51,921 bases of DNA from assembly GCA_009885695.1 (NCBI GenBank), contig VFKE01000009.1, positions 1-51,921 of the forward strand. The letters run 5' to 3'. The stretch comes from Verrucomicrobiota bacterium. Lineage in GTDB: Bacteria > Verrucomicrobiota > Verrucomicrobiia > Verrucomicrobiales > Verrucomicrobiaceae. This document shows positions 18,119 to 26,250 of the stretch, in pieces. The notes below the pieces were generated by a model. It did no database searches and was not told the DNA's origin. It saw only the letters and a program-made list of their open reading frames with translations. The translations under genes and the position numbers were made by a program. Every line of letters begins with the position of its first letter. Position 1 is the first letter of the stretch.

Positions 18119-19618
18119 TTAATCCATGGAGGCGTGATCCAGCGCCCGTCTCATGCGGTCCACGATAACCTCCGCAGGCTCCAAGCCGCAGGAAACTCTA
18201 ATTAGCGTGCGGTCCACACCACAGCTTTCCGCCCAGTCGAGTTCATCATAGTGCGCCAGCAGGGTGTAGGGACACACCAGCGTGAAGATGGTTCCGAGGC
18301 TCGGTCCTTTGCAAAATTCCATGGCGTCATAAACCGCCGGAGTTTTCGAGGTGTCTTTCAGAACGAAGCTCAGGAGACAACCGTGTCCGCCGTCCTGCTT
18401 GCGCAGATGGTCGTATAAGCCGCTGCGATCAGTGATGGAATGATGCACCCTTTCAACTGCGGGATGCTCCGCGAGGAATTCATGGAGCGCGATGCTGTTC
18501 CGGCTCATCACCTTGACCCGGTTCACATAATCCCGTGAATTCAGTTCCAGCACCACGGCATCCCCGCACCAGAGGTCGCTGTCCTGATGCGTTCGTAAAA
18601 ATCCGGCAAAATCTTCGTGATAGGGCGAATCCCCATTGAGGATCACACAGCCGGCCAGAACATCGCCCGCACCAGAAAATGCCTTGGTTAAACTGGTGGT
18701 GACGGCATCCGCGATCAAGAACGCATCGACATTCACGTTGGTCGCCACCGTATCATCCACGATCACGGGAACGTACTTCTTTTCGATTAACATCATTTCG
18801 CTGACCCGGCGCAGATCGACGCATTTCATCAGCGGATTGCTGGGCAGTTCGGCGAAGATTCCGGCCAGTGGTTCCGTTTTGATGATGGCCCTCAGTTTTT
18901 CGTAATCGCTCTCGTCGTTGAACGGAAGAAACGTGACCCCGCTGCCGAACAACTCCTGCAGTTTCAGGACATCCACGTAGGGAAAATCGAGCTGCACGGT
19001 CTTGCGACCCGGGGTCAGCGAGGTCAGCATCCGGTGCACGGCGAAATTGGCCGCCATGCCAGAGGGGAAAAGAAAAACGTCATCTGAAGACTGACCGGTG
19101 ATCTTGGCCAGGCGCTCCTTAATGGCGCGGCGGGCAGTTTCACCATCGGTTTTGGATGTCACGGCGAAACTGCCCAATGCAGCCTCCGACTGCCGGGCGC
19201 TGACAATCTCGCCACAAAAGCGCCAGTAACGCCGGGCCACATCATAGCCAGCGGCGGGGAAGATCGTCACCCCGAGAGCCTCAGCGCCAAATTCCTGAAC
19301 GCGCGATCCAATCCCGGCATGTTTGATGAGAAACTCCGCGCAACGCTCTGCCTGGATACGAGTGGGAAAGACGAAGGCTCGCTCCCCTTCCCTCGCCTGC
19401 TGTTTCTCGACTTCGGCCATGAGCCTGGCGATCATCGGCGGAATGAAGAAGCGCGGATAACCGCTCTGAAATTTTGCCAGCACTTGCGGATCCTTCTCCT
19501 CGTAACCGATGACGTGTCCCCAAAGCGGCAGGCACACGGAGACCCCGTAAGGCGTCGGCGGAATCGGTACGCCAAGGTCTTCAGTGCGACACATGGGGTC
19601 TGTCAGCAGGTCACGCAT
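18119..19618 (-). CDS. Cystathionine gamma-synthase-like PLP enzyme, long form
   Basis: 499 residues, about 100 more than typical bacterial MetB/MetC enzymes and closer in layout to fungal-type cystathionine gamma-synthases with an N-terminal extension. Fold-type I PLP features: FPSGMAANFAVHRML (about 185-199), PVIVDDTVATN with the cofactor aspartate (288/289), and the Schiff-base lysine in TTSLTKAFSGAGDVLAG (Lys312). The last 200 residues contain the substrate region GHGCLLSF and SLGTIFTLVCPYTLL. Expected chemistry is transsulfuration or sulfhydrylation of an activated homoserine. It lies downstream of a GxxExxY gene and a second enzyme of the same family. Confidence 0.82.
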   Translation of the reverse strand: MRDLLTDPMCRTEDLGVPIPPTPYGVSVCLPLWGHVIGYEEKDPQVLAKFQSGYPRFFIPPMIARLMAEVEKQQAREGERAFVFPTRIQAERCAEFLIKHAGIGSRVQEFGAEALGVTIFPAAGYDVARRYWRFCGEIVSARQSEAALGSFAVTSKTDGETARRAIKERLAKITGQSSDDVFLFPSGMAANFAVHRMLTSLTPGRKTVQLDFPYVDVLKLQELFGSGVTFLPFNDESDYEKLRAIIKTEPLAGIFAELPSNPLMKCVDLRRVSEMMLIEKKYVPVIVDDTVATNVNVDAFLIADAVTTSLTKAFSGAGDVLAGCVILNGDSPYHEDFAGFLRTHQDSDLWCGDAVVLELNSRDYVNRVKVMSRNSIALHEFLAEHPAVERVHHSITDRSGLYDHLRKQDGGHGCLLSFVLKDTSKTPAVYDAMEFCKGPSLGTIFTLVCPYTLLAHYDELDWAESCGVDRTLIRVSCGLEPAEVIVDRMRRALDHASMD

Positions 19619-19648
19619 GTTGGATCAACCGCAAAGAACGCAGAGAAC

Positions 19649-20071
19649 TCATAGAATCGGGGCGGCAGCACGCAACTGTTGCTCGTTTTCCGACCACGCA
19701 AATTTTCGAATTTGGAATTTGTAAGAGCCGAAGTTAATCAGAAGTCCGTGTTCACGACGCGATGATTTGAGGTGGCCGAGTATCTGAGCCTGGTGCTCTG
19801 GAGCGAGTTTTTTTGCGGTCTTGAGTTCCACGACTATCTCCTTCTCGAGCAATAAATCGACGAAATATTCTCCGAGCACAGTGCCATCTTCGTCGAAGAC
19901 TGTGACCGGCTCCTGTTGTTTCACATGCAGTCCGCGTTTTCGCAGTCTGTGAGCAAGCACATTCTCATAGACTTTCTCGAGGTGTCCATGTCCATGTCCA
20001 TGGAAAACATGAATGTCGAATCCGGTCTGACGAATGATGTCGCACAGTTTTTTTATGGTCTTATTTTCCAT
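19649..20071 (-). CDS. GxxExxY family protein, PD-(D/E)xK nuclease-like
   Basis: 140 residues. The family name motif is present exactly: GHLEKVY (Gly29, Glu32, Tyr35). The core FVDLLLEKEIVVELKTAKKLAPEHQAQIL has Asp72 and ExK (Glu82, Lys84) of a restriction-type nuclease site, and ends in GLLINFGSYKFQIRKF as usual. The motif is preceded by a run of GH dipeptides (GHGHGH) from a short DNA tandem repeat. The start ATG is 2 bp after the stop of the upstream PLP enzyme, so translation is likely coupled. Composition is more AT-rich than its neighbours. Its function in bacteria is not established. Confidence 0.85.
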   Translation of the reverse strand: MENKTIKKLCDIIRQTGFDIHVFHGHGHGHLEKVYENVLAHRLRKRGLHVKQQEPVTVFDEDGTVLGEYFVDLLLEKEIVVELKTAKKLAPEHQAQILGHLKSSRREHGLLINFGSYKFQIRKFAWSENEQQLRAAAPIL

Positions 20072-20073
20072 CT

Positions 20074-21291
20074 TCACTTTGTGATCTCTGCGTTCCCTGC
20101 GGTTAATTTGCCAAGTGCATCTTCCATATCTCGCCACAAATCGTCGATGTGCTCAATGCCGATGGAAAAACGAACGACGCCGTCGGTGATGCCAACCGCC
20201 TCCCGTGCCTCGCGCGGCACGCTGGCGTGGGTCATGCTGGCAGGATGGCAGCACAAGCTCTCGATGCCGCCGAGGCTTTCTGCCTTGGGAAAATACTTCA
20301 AGCGACCCAGGAAAGCCTGGGTCATCTCCAGGGTAAGCCCCAAGTCCGCAGTCACGATGCCGCTGCCGTTGCGCATCTGTCGCTTCGCGAGTTCATGCTG
20401 CGGATGGGATGGGAGAAATGGATAGCGCACCCAGCGCACACCCTTGGTGTTTTCCAATCGCTCGGCAAAAGTCAGCGCATTCGATCCGTGTCGCTCCATG
20501 CGCAGGGCTTCGGTTTTGAGGCCGCGCGAAATGAGCCACGCATCGAACGGACTGGGCTGCAAACCGAGCGCCTTCTGGGCGAAGTTCATTTTCTCCTGCC
20601 ATTCATCACTGTCGGTGCAGACCGCGCCACCGAGGACGTCAGAGTGACCGTTGGAATACTTGGTCGTGCTCAGCAGTGAGAGCGTCGCGCCGAGCTTGAC
20701 CGGTTGCTGGATGTAGCTGGAGGCGAAGGTGTTGTCCACGATTACCGGGGCATTCACCTTGCGTGCGATCTCGCTGATGGCCGCGATGTCGAGCACTTTT
20801 AGCATGGGGTTCGTCGGTGACTCGATCCAGACCAGCGCCGGTTTATGTTCCGTGATCTTTGTGTAATTCGCGGGATTGCTCAGATCCGTGTAAACCGCGC
20901 TCACGCCAAACTTCTCGAACACCCGTGCGAACAGGCGATAGGTGCAGCCATAGACATTTTCCTCAAGTACCACGACATCGCCCGACTTGAGCGTGGAGAC
21001 CACGGCAGTGATGGCCGAGACGCCGCTGGCGAAGACGCAGGCGTGCTGGCAGCTTTCGAGCGCCGCCAGCGTCTGCTGGAGATTGCGGAAGTTGGGATTG
21101 CCGGAGCGGGTATAATCGAAGCCGCCGGGATTGCCGTATTCGAAGGTGCTGGTGAGGAATACAGGCGGGATGACGGCGCCGGTTTGCTCGCGCCAGTCCA
21201 GGCCGGTGTGAATGGCTTGAGTTTCAAAGTGATCGCTGGGATTCGGTGATGACACGGGCGCGAAGTTTCGCACAGCATGGAATCTGGTCAA
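20074..21291 (-). CDS. Cystathionine gamma-synthase/lyase-type PLP enzyme
   Basis: 405 residues, the usual size. Family features: ETQAIHTGLDWREQTGAVIPPVFLTSTF at the N-terminus, DYTRSGNPN, FASGVSAITAVVSTL, cofactor aspartate in APVIVDNTFAS (Asp186) and the Schiff-base lysine in LLSTTKYSNGHSDVLGG (Lys211), then LESLGG-like ESLGGIESLCCHPASMTHAS. It could be MetB (cystathionine synthesis), MetC/Mcc lyase or an O-acylhomoserine sulfhydrylase; sequence does not separate these. An internal GTG near 21255 is an alternative start. It is followed at 2 bp by the GxxExxY gene and lies downstream of bioD. Confidence 0.93.
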   Translation of the reverse strand: MTRFHAVRNFAPVSSPNPSDHFETQAIHTGLDWREQTGAVIPPVFLTSTFEYGNPGGFDYTRSGNPNFRNLQQTLAALESCQHACVFASGVSAITAVVSTLKSGDVVVLEENVYGCTYRLFARVFEKFGVSAVYTDLSNPANYTKITEHKPALVWIESPTNPMLKVLDIAAISEIARKVNAPVIVDNTFASSYIQQPVKLGATLSLLSTTKYSNGHSDVLGGAVCTDSDEWQEKMNFAQKALGLQPSPFDAWLISRGLKTEALRMERHGSNALTFAERLENTKGVRWVRYPFLPSHPQHELAKRQMRNGSGIVTADLGLTLEMTQAFLGRLKYFPKAESLGGIESLCCHPASMTHASVPREAREAVGITDGVVRFSIGIEHIDDLWRDMEDALGKLTAGNAEITK

Positions 21292-21292
21292 G

Positions 21293-21385
21293 GTGGGTCG
21301 GCAGCCCTCTGCCGACCTTCAGTGCCGCGCGAATTAGCCGCTTCGCAGGATTTTTAGATTTCGGCAGTGGTCTGCCGATCCACTT
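21293..21385. repeat. Dispersed inverted repeat covering the bioD 3' end
   Basis: GTGGGTCGGCAG...CTGCCGA (21293-21315) and TCGGCAG...CTGCCGATCCACTT (21361-21385) form two arms, each a hairpin itself (TCGGCAG with a 4-nt loop), 45 bp apart. A near-identical element is at 36639-36706. The right arm encodes the last residues of bioD. Confidence 0.85.
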
Positions 21386-22013
21386 TCAATGCCTCCAACA
21401 ACGCGCTCCCATCCGTTTCCCCATGCATGACTTCACCCAGCACCGGGACTTCCAGCATGTCTTCCAGAATCATCCGGTGCGGGATGCTGGCCGGGTCGCG
21501 CTCGTCGCTCACATGATTCAAGATCAAACCTGCGCACTTCAACTGTCTCCCGAGAATATTTTTCACCGTAAGAATCGTGTGGTTCAGCGCACCGAGTTTG
21601 TTGTTCACCACGACGACCACCTGCAGTCCCAGCGACTCAGCAAAATCGGCGGATGTGTATTGCGGCGCCAGCGGAACTTCCCAGCCGCCCACGCCTTCGA
21701 CCAGCACATCGTCACAGACGTGAGTGAGATCGTGAAAGGCCTCAGTAACTCTCTCCAGATCTAGCAAGCGGTTCTCGATCAGCGCGGCCGCGTAAGGCGA
21801 GGCGGGAGTCTTGAGCCAGACGGGATTCAATTCGTCGAGCGAAAATCCATCGGCACCGGCATTATGCAATGCGATGGAATCCTCACGACCACCGCAGCAG
21901 AAGGGCTTGAAGCCAGCGGCGCGGCGTCCTTGAAGCTTGAGAGCTTCCAGCAGCAGGCAGGTGACGTAGGTCTTGCCGGCGTTGGTGTCAGTGGCGGTGA
22001 TGAAGAGATGCAT
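21354..22013 (-). CDS. bioD: Dethiobiotin synthetase
   Basis: 219 residues. It makes the ureido ring of dethiobiotin from diaminopelargonic acid, CO2 and ATP. Seen: P-loop ATDTNAGKTYVT (about 7-18), FKPFCCGGREDSIAL, LVEGVGGWEVPL (the usual VEGAGG region) and VVVVVNNKLGALNHTILTV, with AGLILNHV near the end. The C-terminal residues KVDRQTTAEI come from the right arm of a dispersed repeat, so the natural tail has been replaced or extended. No other bio genes are visible. It is the first gene of a leftward group with the two Cys/Met PLP enzymes. Confidence 0.93.
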   Translation of the reverse strand: MHLFITATDTNAGKTYVTCLLLEALKLQGRRAAGFKPFCCGGREDSIALHNAGADGFSLDELNPVWLKTPASPYAAALIENRLLDLERVTEAFHDLTHVCDDVLVEGVGGWEVPLAPQYTSADFAESLGLQVVVVVNNKLGALNHTILTVKNILGRQLKCAGLILNHVSDERDPASIPHRMILEDMLEVPVLGEVMHGETDGSALLEALKVDRQTTAEI

Positions 22014-22065
22014 CCGCTCATGTTGGGCTTCACAGAAAGAAACGTCAAAGAAGAAGAGCGCTAAG

Positions 22066-22207
22066 AGCCTGTTGAAAACAGTAACTCAGCCATCTTGGCT
22101 GAGTGTGCAACCGGCCTCCAAGCTGTTGTTTCCCATGGTTTCAGGCAAGATGCCTGAAACACACACCGGCTGGAAGCCCGTGTTACTTTCGTTTTTCAAC
22201 AGGCTGC
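22066..22207. mobile_element. MITE-like element with AGCCTGTTGAAAA ends
   Basis: About 140 bp bounded by AGCCTGTTGAAAA (22066-22078) and TTTTCAACAGGCT (22193-22205), exact reverse complements. It holds two perfect triloop hairpins: ACTCAGCCA-TCT-TGGCTGAGT (22084-22104) and TTTCAGGCA-AGA-TGCCTGAAA (22139-22159). No coding sequence. The same ends bound the element at 42351-42517. It fills much of the 303-bp gap between bioD and the secreted-protein gene. Confidence 0.8.
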
Positions 22208-22316
22208 TAAGTAAGGCGGGAGGATTTACATCAGCAGGGCGACGAATGGTTGATGCCAGATTTCCCCTTCCTTTTAATCGTCACTATGCCATTATTAATC
22301 AACTCACTCCACACTC

Positions 22317-22871
22317 ATGAAACCAATTCTTCAAGTATTACTTCTCACCGTTCTCGCCACATTTGCCAGTGCTCAGACGCCGCCATCAGCGCCAGCACCC
22401 GCACCACCTGCGCCACTGGCAGACAGCAGCAGCAACCCGAATTTCTGGCAGGCGAGTTTCACCAATGGCGGGCATTATCTGGTGAAGCTGAACCAGATCA
22501 ACTGCGCATCAAAGCATGAGTACATTTCCGATGCCGTGGCCCGGGTGGTGGAGGTGACGATTGGCACCGACAGCGCTGTAGTCGCGCGATTTTATTTTTT
22601 CGAGCCCGCTGGCAAAGACACGCCGCTGAATGCGGGTCAGATCCTCATCAACCGTGCCCAGGACGCAGCCCAGCAGGCCGCGGCGCGCGTGTCGCCCAGC
22701 GCCGCCCGGCTCAATGTGGTGAAGAACTATCCCACCTCGACTCATGCCCATACGGTTGAATATTCCGTGCAAGATGAAGCCACGCTAAATTCTCTCTATG
22801 CCAGCTTGATGGCGGCCATCAACTCAGGACGCGGACGGACCTGGAAGGAAGGCGGAGGCGGCGCGAAGTAG
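22317..22871 (+). CDS. Hypothetical secreted protein
   Basis: 184 residues. Signal peptide MKPILQVLLLTVLATFASAQ with likely cleavage after residue 19, then a Pro/Ala-rich linker (about 21-37) and a globular part with NGGHYLVKLNQINCASKHEYIS and AVVARFYFFEPAG. The tail is Gly-rich. No family recognised. It converges on rplQ, with a two-way terminator between them. Confidence 0.65.
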   Translation: MKPILQVLLLTVLATFASAQTPPSAPAPAPPAPLADSSSNPNFWQASFTNGGHYLVKLNQINCASKHEYISDAVARVVEVTIGTDSAVVARFYFFEPAGKDTPLNAGQILINRAQDAAQQAAARVSPSAARLNVVKNYPTSTHAHTVEYSVQDEATLNSLYASLMAAINSGRGRTWKEGGGGAK

Positions 22872-22894
22872 CTCTGCCACGCATTGGAAGTTCC

Positions 22895-22930
22895 AAAAAA
22901 AACGCGGGAGCCGGAGCCGCCGCGTTTTTT
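22895..22930. terminator. Bidirectional rho-independent terminator
   Basis: AAAAAACGCGG (22897-22907) pairs with CCGCGTTTTTT (22920-22930) around a 12-nt loop. The stem has A and T runs on its two sides, so it can end transcription of the secreted-protein gene and of rplQ, which converge here. Confidence 0.85.
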
Positions 22931-22955
22931 AAGTGTGTAAATTCTCTCGTGCGAC

Positions 22956-23459
22956 TCAGACTTTTTCAGCCTTGGCTTTCTTTGCCTTGGGAGCCTTCTT
23001 CGGTTTCACATCACCTTCCGAGGCGGCTTCGGGTTCGACCACCTCGTCCTGTTTTGGGACAAAGGCATCCACCCACTCGATGAACGCCATCGGGGCAGAG
23101 TCCGCCTGACGCTGGCCGAGCTTGGTGATGCGCGTGTAACCCCCGGGGCGATCCTTGGAGGCAGCAGCAATGTTGTGGAAGAGCTTGAACACCAGATCCC
23201 GGTCACGCAGCTTGGCGAAGGCCTGGCGGTTCAAATGAACCACGTTGGCACCGCGTTCCTGCTCATTCTTGCCGGTGGGCTTGAGCGCACGCTTTCCGAG
23301 GGTGACGAGTTTTTCCGCAAAGGGGCGCACAGCCTTGGCTTTGGCCAGAGTGGTGCGGATGCGGTTGTGCTCAATGAGGCTCTTGCACAGGTTTTTGATC
23401 AGAGCATCGCGATGGCTCTTCCTGCGCTGGAGTTTGGAGATTTTTTTCCCGTGTGTCAT
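22956..23459 (-). CDS. rplQ: 50S ribosomal protein L17
   Basis: 167 residues. Core features: KKISKLQRRKSHRDALIKNL, EHNRIRTTLAKAKAVRPFAEKLVTLGK and the closing GGYTRITKLGQRQADSAPMAFIEWV. It binds 23S rRNA in the large subunit. Compared with the roughly 120-residue bacterial core it has an added tail of about 35 residues ending in a run of Lys/Ala/Pro. It lies 33 bp downstream of rpoA on the same strand, the usual order. Confidence 0.98.
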   Translation of the reverse strand: MTHGKKISKLQRRKSHRDALIKNLCKSLIEHNRIRTTLAKAKAVRPFAEKLVTLGKRALKPTGKNEQERGANVVHLNRQAFAKLRDRDLVFKLFHNIAAASKDRPGGYTRITKLGQRQADSAPMAFIEWVDAFVPKQDEVVEPEAASEGDVKPKKAPKAKKAKAEKV

Positions 23460-23492
23460 GGAATTATATAATGGGTCAGTCGGATCGCGGGG

Positions 23493-24614
23493 TTATTTCT
23501 CGTCTTCACCGTCCTCGGGAAGATTGGCGCTGATGAGTCTGGCGAAGTTGTCCGCGTCACCGCCTTCTTGTTCGTCTTCACGACGGAAGCCGGGCGCCCG
23601 GAGCATGGAGATACCGCCGGGAAGGGGTTCGAGCAGAATCGCATCCAGCTTCATGCCGAGGCCGAGGCCAAGCTCATTGAGTTTCTCCCGAATCTCGGTG
23701 AGTGATTTCTTGCCGAAGTTGCGGTAGCGCAGCATCTCAGCCTCGGTCTTCATGGCCAGTTGGCCGACGGAGGTGATGTTGGCGTTGTTGAGGCAGTTTG
23801 CGGCGCGGACGCTCAGTTCGATCTCGTTGACCGACATGTTGAGCAGCTTGCGCAGCTCAAGATTTTCTTCGCTCTGAGCTTCGGGTGCGGCGTCGAACTC
23901 GACAAGGCTGTCGTCGTAATTGACGAACACGTCGAGGTGGTGACGCAGGATTGCAGAGGATTGCGTGAGGGCATCCTGGGGGCTGATCCGTCCGTCCGTC
24001 CAGACATCGACGATGAGCTTGTCGTAGTCGGTATTCTGGCCGACACGGGTGGAGTCCACCGCATACTTCACGCGGGTGACGGGCGAGAAAATGGAGTCGA
24101 TCGGGATCACGCCGATGGGCATGTCCAGACGTTTGTTGTCTTCGCCGGTGGCGAATCCGCGGCCGACTTTGACTTCAATTTCGGCTTCAAACTTGCCTTT
24201 GCGGTCCAGCGTGCAGATCACGAGATCCTTGTTGATGACGTGGTAGTTCTGGTTTTCCTTGATGTCGCCAGCGGTCACGACACCTTCTTTGTCGGCTTGG
24301 ATTTGGAGGAGTTGGGTTTCCTTGTTTTCAAAATGCTGGAATTTCACCTTCTTCAGGTTGAGCACGATCTGGGTCACGTCCTCGAGCACGCCGGGCAGGG
24401 TGGAGAATTCGTGTTCCGCGCCCTTGATCCGGACGCTGGTGATGGCGGCGCCTTCCAGCGAGGAGAGGAGCACGCGGCGGAGGCTGTTGCCGATGGTGTG
24501 GCCGTAGCCGCGGTCAAAGGGCTCGGCGACGAACTGGCTGAAGGTTTCAGTGGCCGTCGCTTCGTTTTTCACGAGGCGGCTCGGCATTTCGAATCTAGCT
24601 AGACGGATGGACAT
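23493..24614 (-). CDS. rpoA: DNA-directed RNA polymerase subunit alpha
   Basis: 373 residues. The N-terminal assembly domain has AEPFDRGYGHTIGNSLRRVLLSSLEGAAITSVRIKG (about 30-65) and the C-terminal domain has the DNA/regulator-binding helices RAANCLNNANITSVGQL and RNFGKKSLTEIREKLNELGL (about 270-325). A further 45 residues follow, ending acidic (EDGEDEK). ATG 24614 or Met10 could be the start. The gene begins a two-gene unit with rplQ, whereas in many bacteria rpsD precedes it directly. Confidence 0.98.
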   Translation of the reverse strand: MSIRLARFEMPSRLVKNEATATETFSQFVAEPFDRGYGHTIGNSLRRVLLSSLEGAAITSVRIKGAEHEFSTLPGVLEDVTQIVLNLKKVKFQHFENKETQLLQIQADKEGVVTAGDIKENQNYHVINKDLVICTLDRKGKFEAEIEVKVGRGFATGEDNKRLDMPIGVIPIDSIFSPVTRVKYAVDSTRVGQNTDYDKLIVDVWTDGRISPQDALTQSSAILRHHLDVFVNYDDSLVEFDAAPEAQSEENLELRKLLNMSVNEIELSVRAANCLNNANITSVGQLAMKTEAEMLRYRNFGKKSLTEIREKLNELGLGLGMKLDAILLEPLPGGISMLRAPGFRREDEQEGGDADNFARLISANLPEDGEDEK

Positions 24615-24917
24615 GTGTTTTGGATGGTGACCGGGTTACCTTTGGGACGAGCGCTCCACAGACACTGGTGTATCTGCAGAACCCAAAGACCGACGGTGAT
24701 GAACGTGGGCTCGTGAGGGCCGGGAAGAAACACGAACCGGGCGTTTTGGCAAGAAAAATCGTGTCCCGTTTCCATTGCGCCAAGCTCACGCGCTTCAGGC
24801 TTTACATGAGGCGGTGAAACTCTCTATCGTTCTCGGGTGAAGCAGCAGGATTTTGTCAGCGAATCGACCCGATGAGTATGCTGCATCAATTTTAACATTC
24901 AATATCACCCCTGCCAG
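24615..24917. other. Intergenic region between rpoA and the MFS gene
   Basis: About 303 bp between divergent starts. It must hold promoters for both genes. On the plus strand one good candidate is listed separately (24853-24882). On the minus strand I found no convincing promoter for rpoA. No gene or repeat is evident. Confidence 0.5.
24853..24882 (+). promoter_or_regulatory. Candidate sigma-70-type promoter for the MFS gene
   Basis: TTGTCA (24853-24858), an 18-bp spacer and TATGCT (24877-24882), about 35 bp upstream of the transporter ATG. It is a sequence match only. Confidence 0.4.
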
Positions 24918-26243
24918 ATGTCTGACCTTCCCTCCTCCGGCCATCGCCCCCTCTATCCGCCTGGCTTCCGCGCCCGCCGCGGACTGAACTGGGGTTTCAT
25001 CGGCCTGCTCTACACGTCGTATTACATGTGCCGCTACAATCTGCCGCTGGCCAATAAAGCCATCAGCGCGGAGTTCGGATTTTCCAAGGGCGACATGGGT
25101 CTGATCATCACCACGGCGCTGCTGGCCTATGCGTTCGGCCAGATCATCAATGGCCTGCTGACGGATCACTTCGGCGGCAAGCGCGCGATGCTCATTGGCG
25201 CCGCAGGCACGATCGTGATGAACATTCTTTTCGGTGCCGCCTCGTTCTGGGGCATTCTCTGGTTGTTCGTCATGCTGCGCGGAATTGACGGCTACATGCA
25301 GGCCTTCGGTGCGCCGGGCATGATCAAGATTAACGCGGCCTGGTTCAGCCACACTGAACGCGGCAGATTCGCCGGCATCTTTGGTTTTATGATCAACCTC
25401 GGCCGGTTTGGAATTTTCAAGCTGGGCCCCGCCGTGCTCGCAGGCTTCACCTTCCTGGGCATGTGGCATGTTCCCCCGCTGCACTGGCGCTGGCTGTTCT
25501 GGATTCCGGCAGGGATCGCATCCATCGCCGCAGTTGTCATGGCGCTGGTCGTCAAGGACACGCCGGAACATGCGGACTTTCCCGCAGTTAATCCTGACGA
25601 GCCGCACACTGACAAGGTGGAAATGCCGCTCAAGCAGGTTTTTCTGACCATCGTGCGGATGCCGATCGTCTGGATCACCGCCTTGGCTTACGCTTGCACC
25701 GGCGCGGTGCGCCAAAGCATAGATCAGTGGTTTCCTCGCCTGCTGCAGGATGTCTATCACGTGCAGATCGATTCGGCGCAGTTTCAATGGGTCGGATTTC
25801 TCATTCCATTCGTCGCCTCCGCAGGCTCGCTGATTTCCGGCTATGTCTCCGATGTGATTTTCAACGGCCATCGCGCACCGGTCGCCGCAATACTCTATTT
25901 TATGGAGACCATCATCATCTTGGCAGCAGCGCAGTTTCACTCCGTCACCGCCATCATGATCTCCCTGGTGCTAATTTCACTCACGGCCAATGCCACGCAT
26001 TCCATTCTGGGCACGGCGGCGGCCATGGACATCGGCGGCGCGCGCCGGGCCGGATTCGCCTCGGGCCTGATTGATTCCTTCCAGTATTTCGGCGGCAGCC
26101 TTGCGGGTTTGTTCCTCGGAAGGCTTCTGGACAAAAGCTGGGATTACTATTTCTACTTCATGGCACCGTTTGGGATCATCGGCGGACTGCTCATGCTGTT
26201 CAGCTACAATCGCATCACTGTCGCCGCGAAAACCGGCCATTGA
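24918..26243 (+). CDS. MFS transporter, organophosphate:phosphate antiporter-like
   Basis: 441 residues with about 12 membrane helices. The first helix region GLNWGFIGLLYTSYYMCRYNLPLANKAISAEFGFSKGDMGLI and the loop LTDHFGGKRAML fit the OPA family (GlpT/UhpT), which takes up glycerol-3-phosphate or hexose-6-phosphate in exchange for phosphate. The middle (KDTPEHADFPAVNPDEPHTD) is the cytoplasmic loop. Substrate cannot be set from sequence. It converges on the ABC permease with 7 bp between the stops. Confidence 0.85.
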   Translation: MSDLPSSGHRPLYPPGFRARRGLNWGFIGLLYTSYYMCRYNLPLANKAISAEFGFSKGDMGLIITTALLAYAFGQIINGLLTDHFGGKRAMLIGAAGTIVMNILFGAASFWGILWLFVMLRGIDGYMQAFGAPGMIKINAAWFSHTERGRFAGIFGFMINLGRFGIFKLGPAVLAGFTFLGMWHVPPLHWRWLFWIPAGIASIAAVVMALVVKDTPEHADFPAVNPDEPHTDKVEMPLKQVFLTIVRMPIVWITALAYACTGAVRQSIDQWFPRLLQDVYHVQIDSAQFQWVGFLIPFVASAGSLISGYVSDVIFNGHRAPVAAILYFMETIIILAAAQFHSVTAIMISLVLISLTANATHSILGTAAAMDIGGARRAGFASGLIDSFQYFGGSLAGLFLGRLLDKSWDYYFYFMAPFGIIGGLLMLFSYNRITVAAKTGH

Positions 26244-26250
26244 CCGGTCG

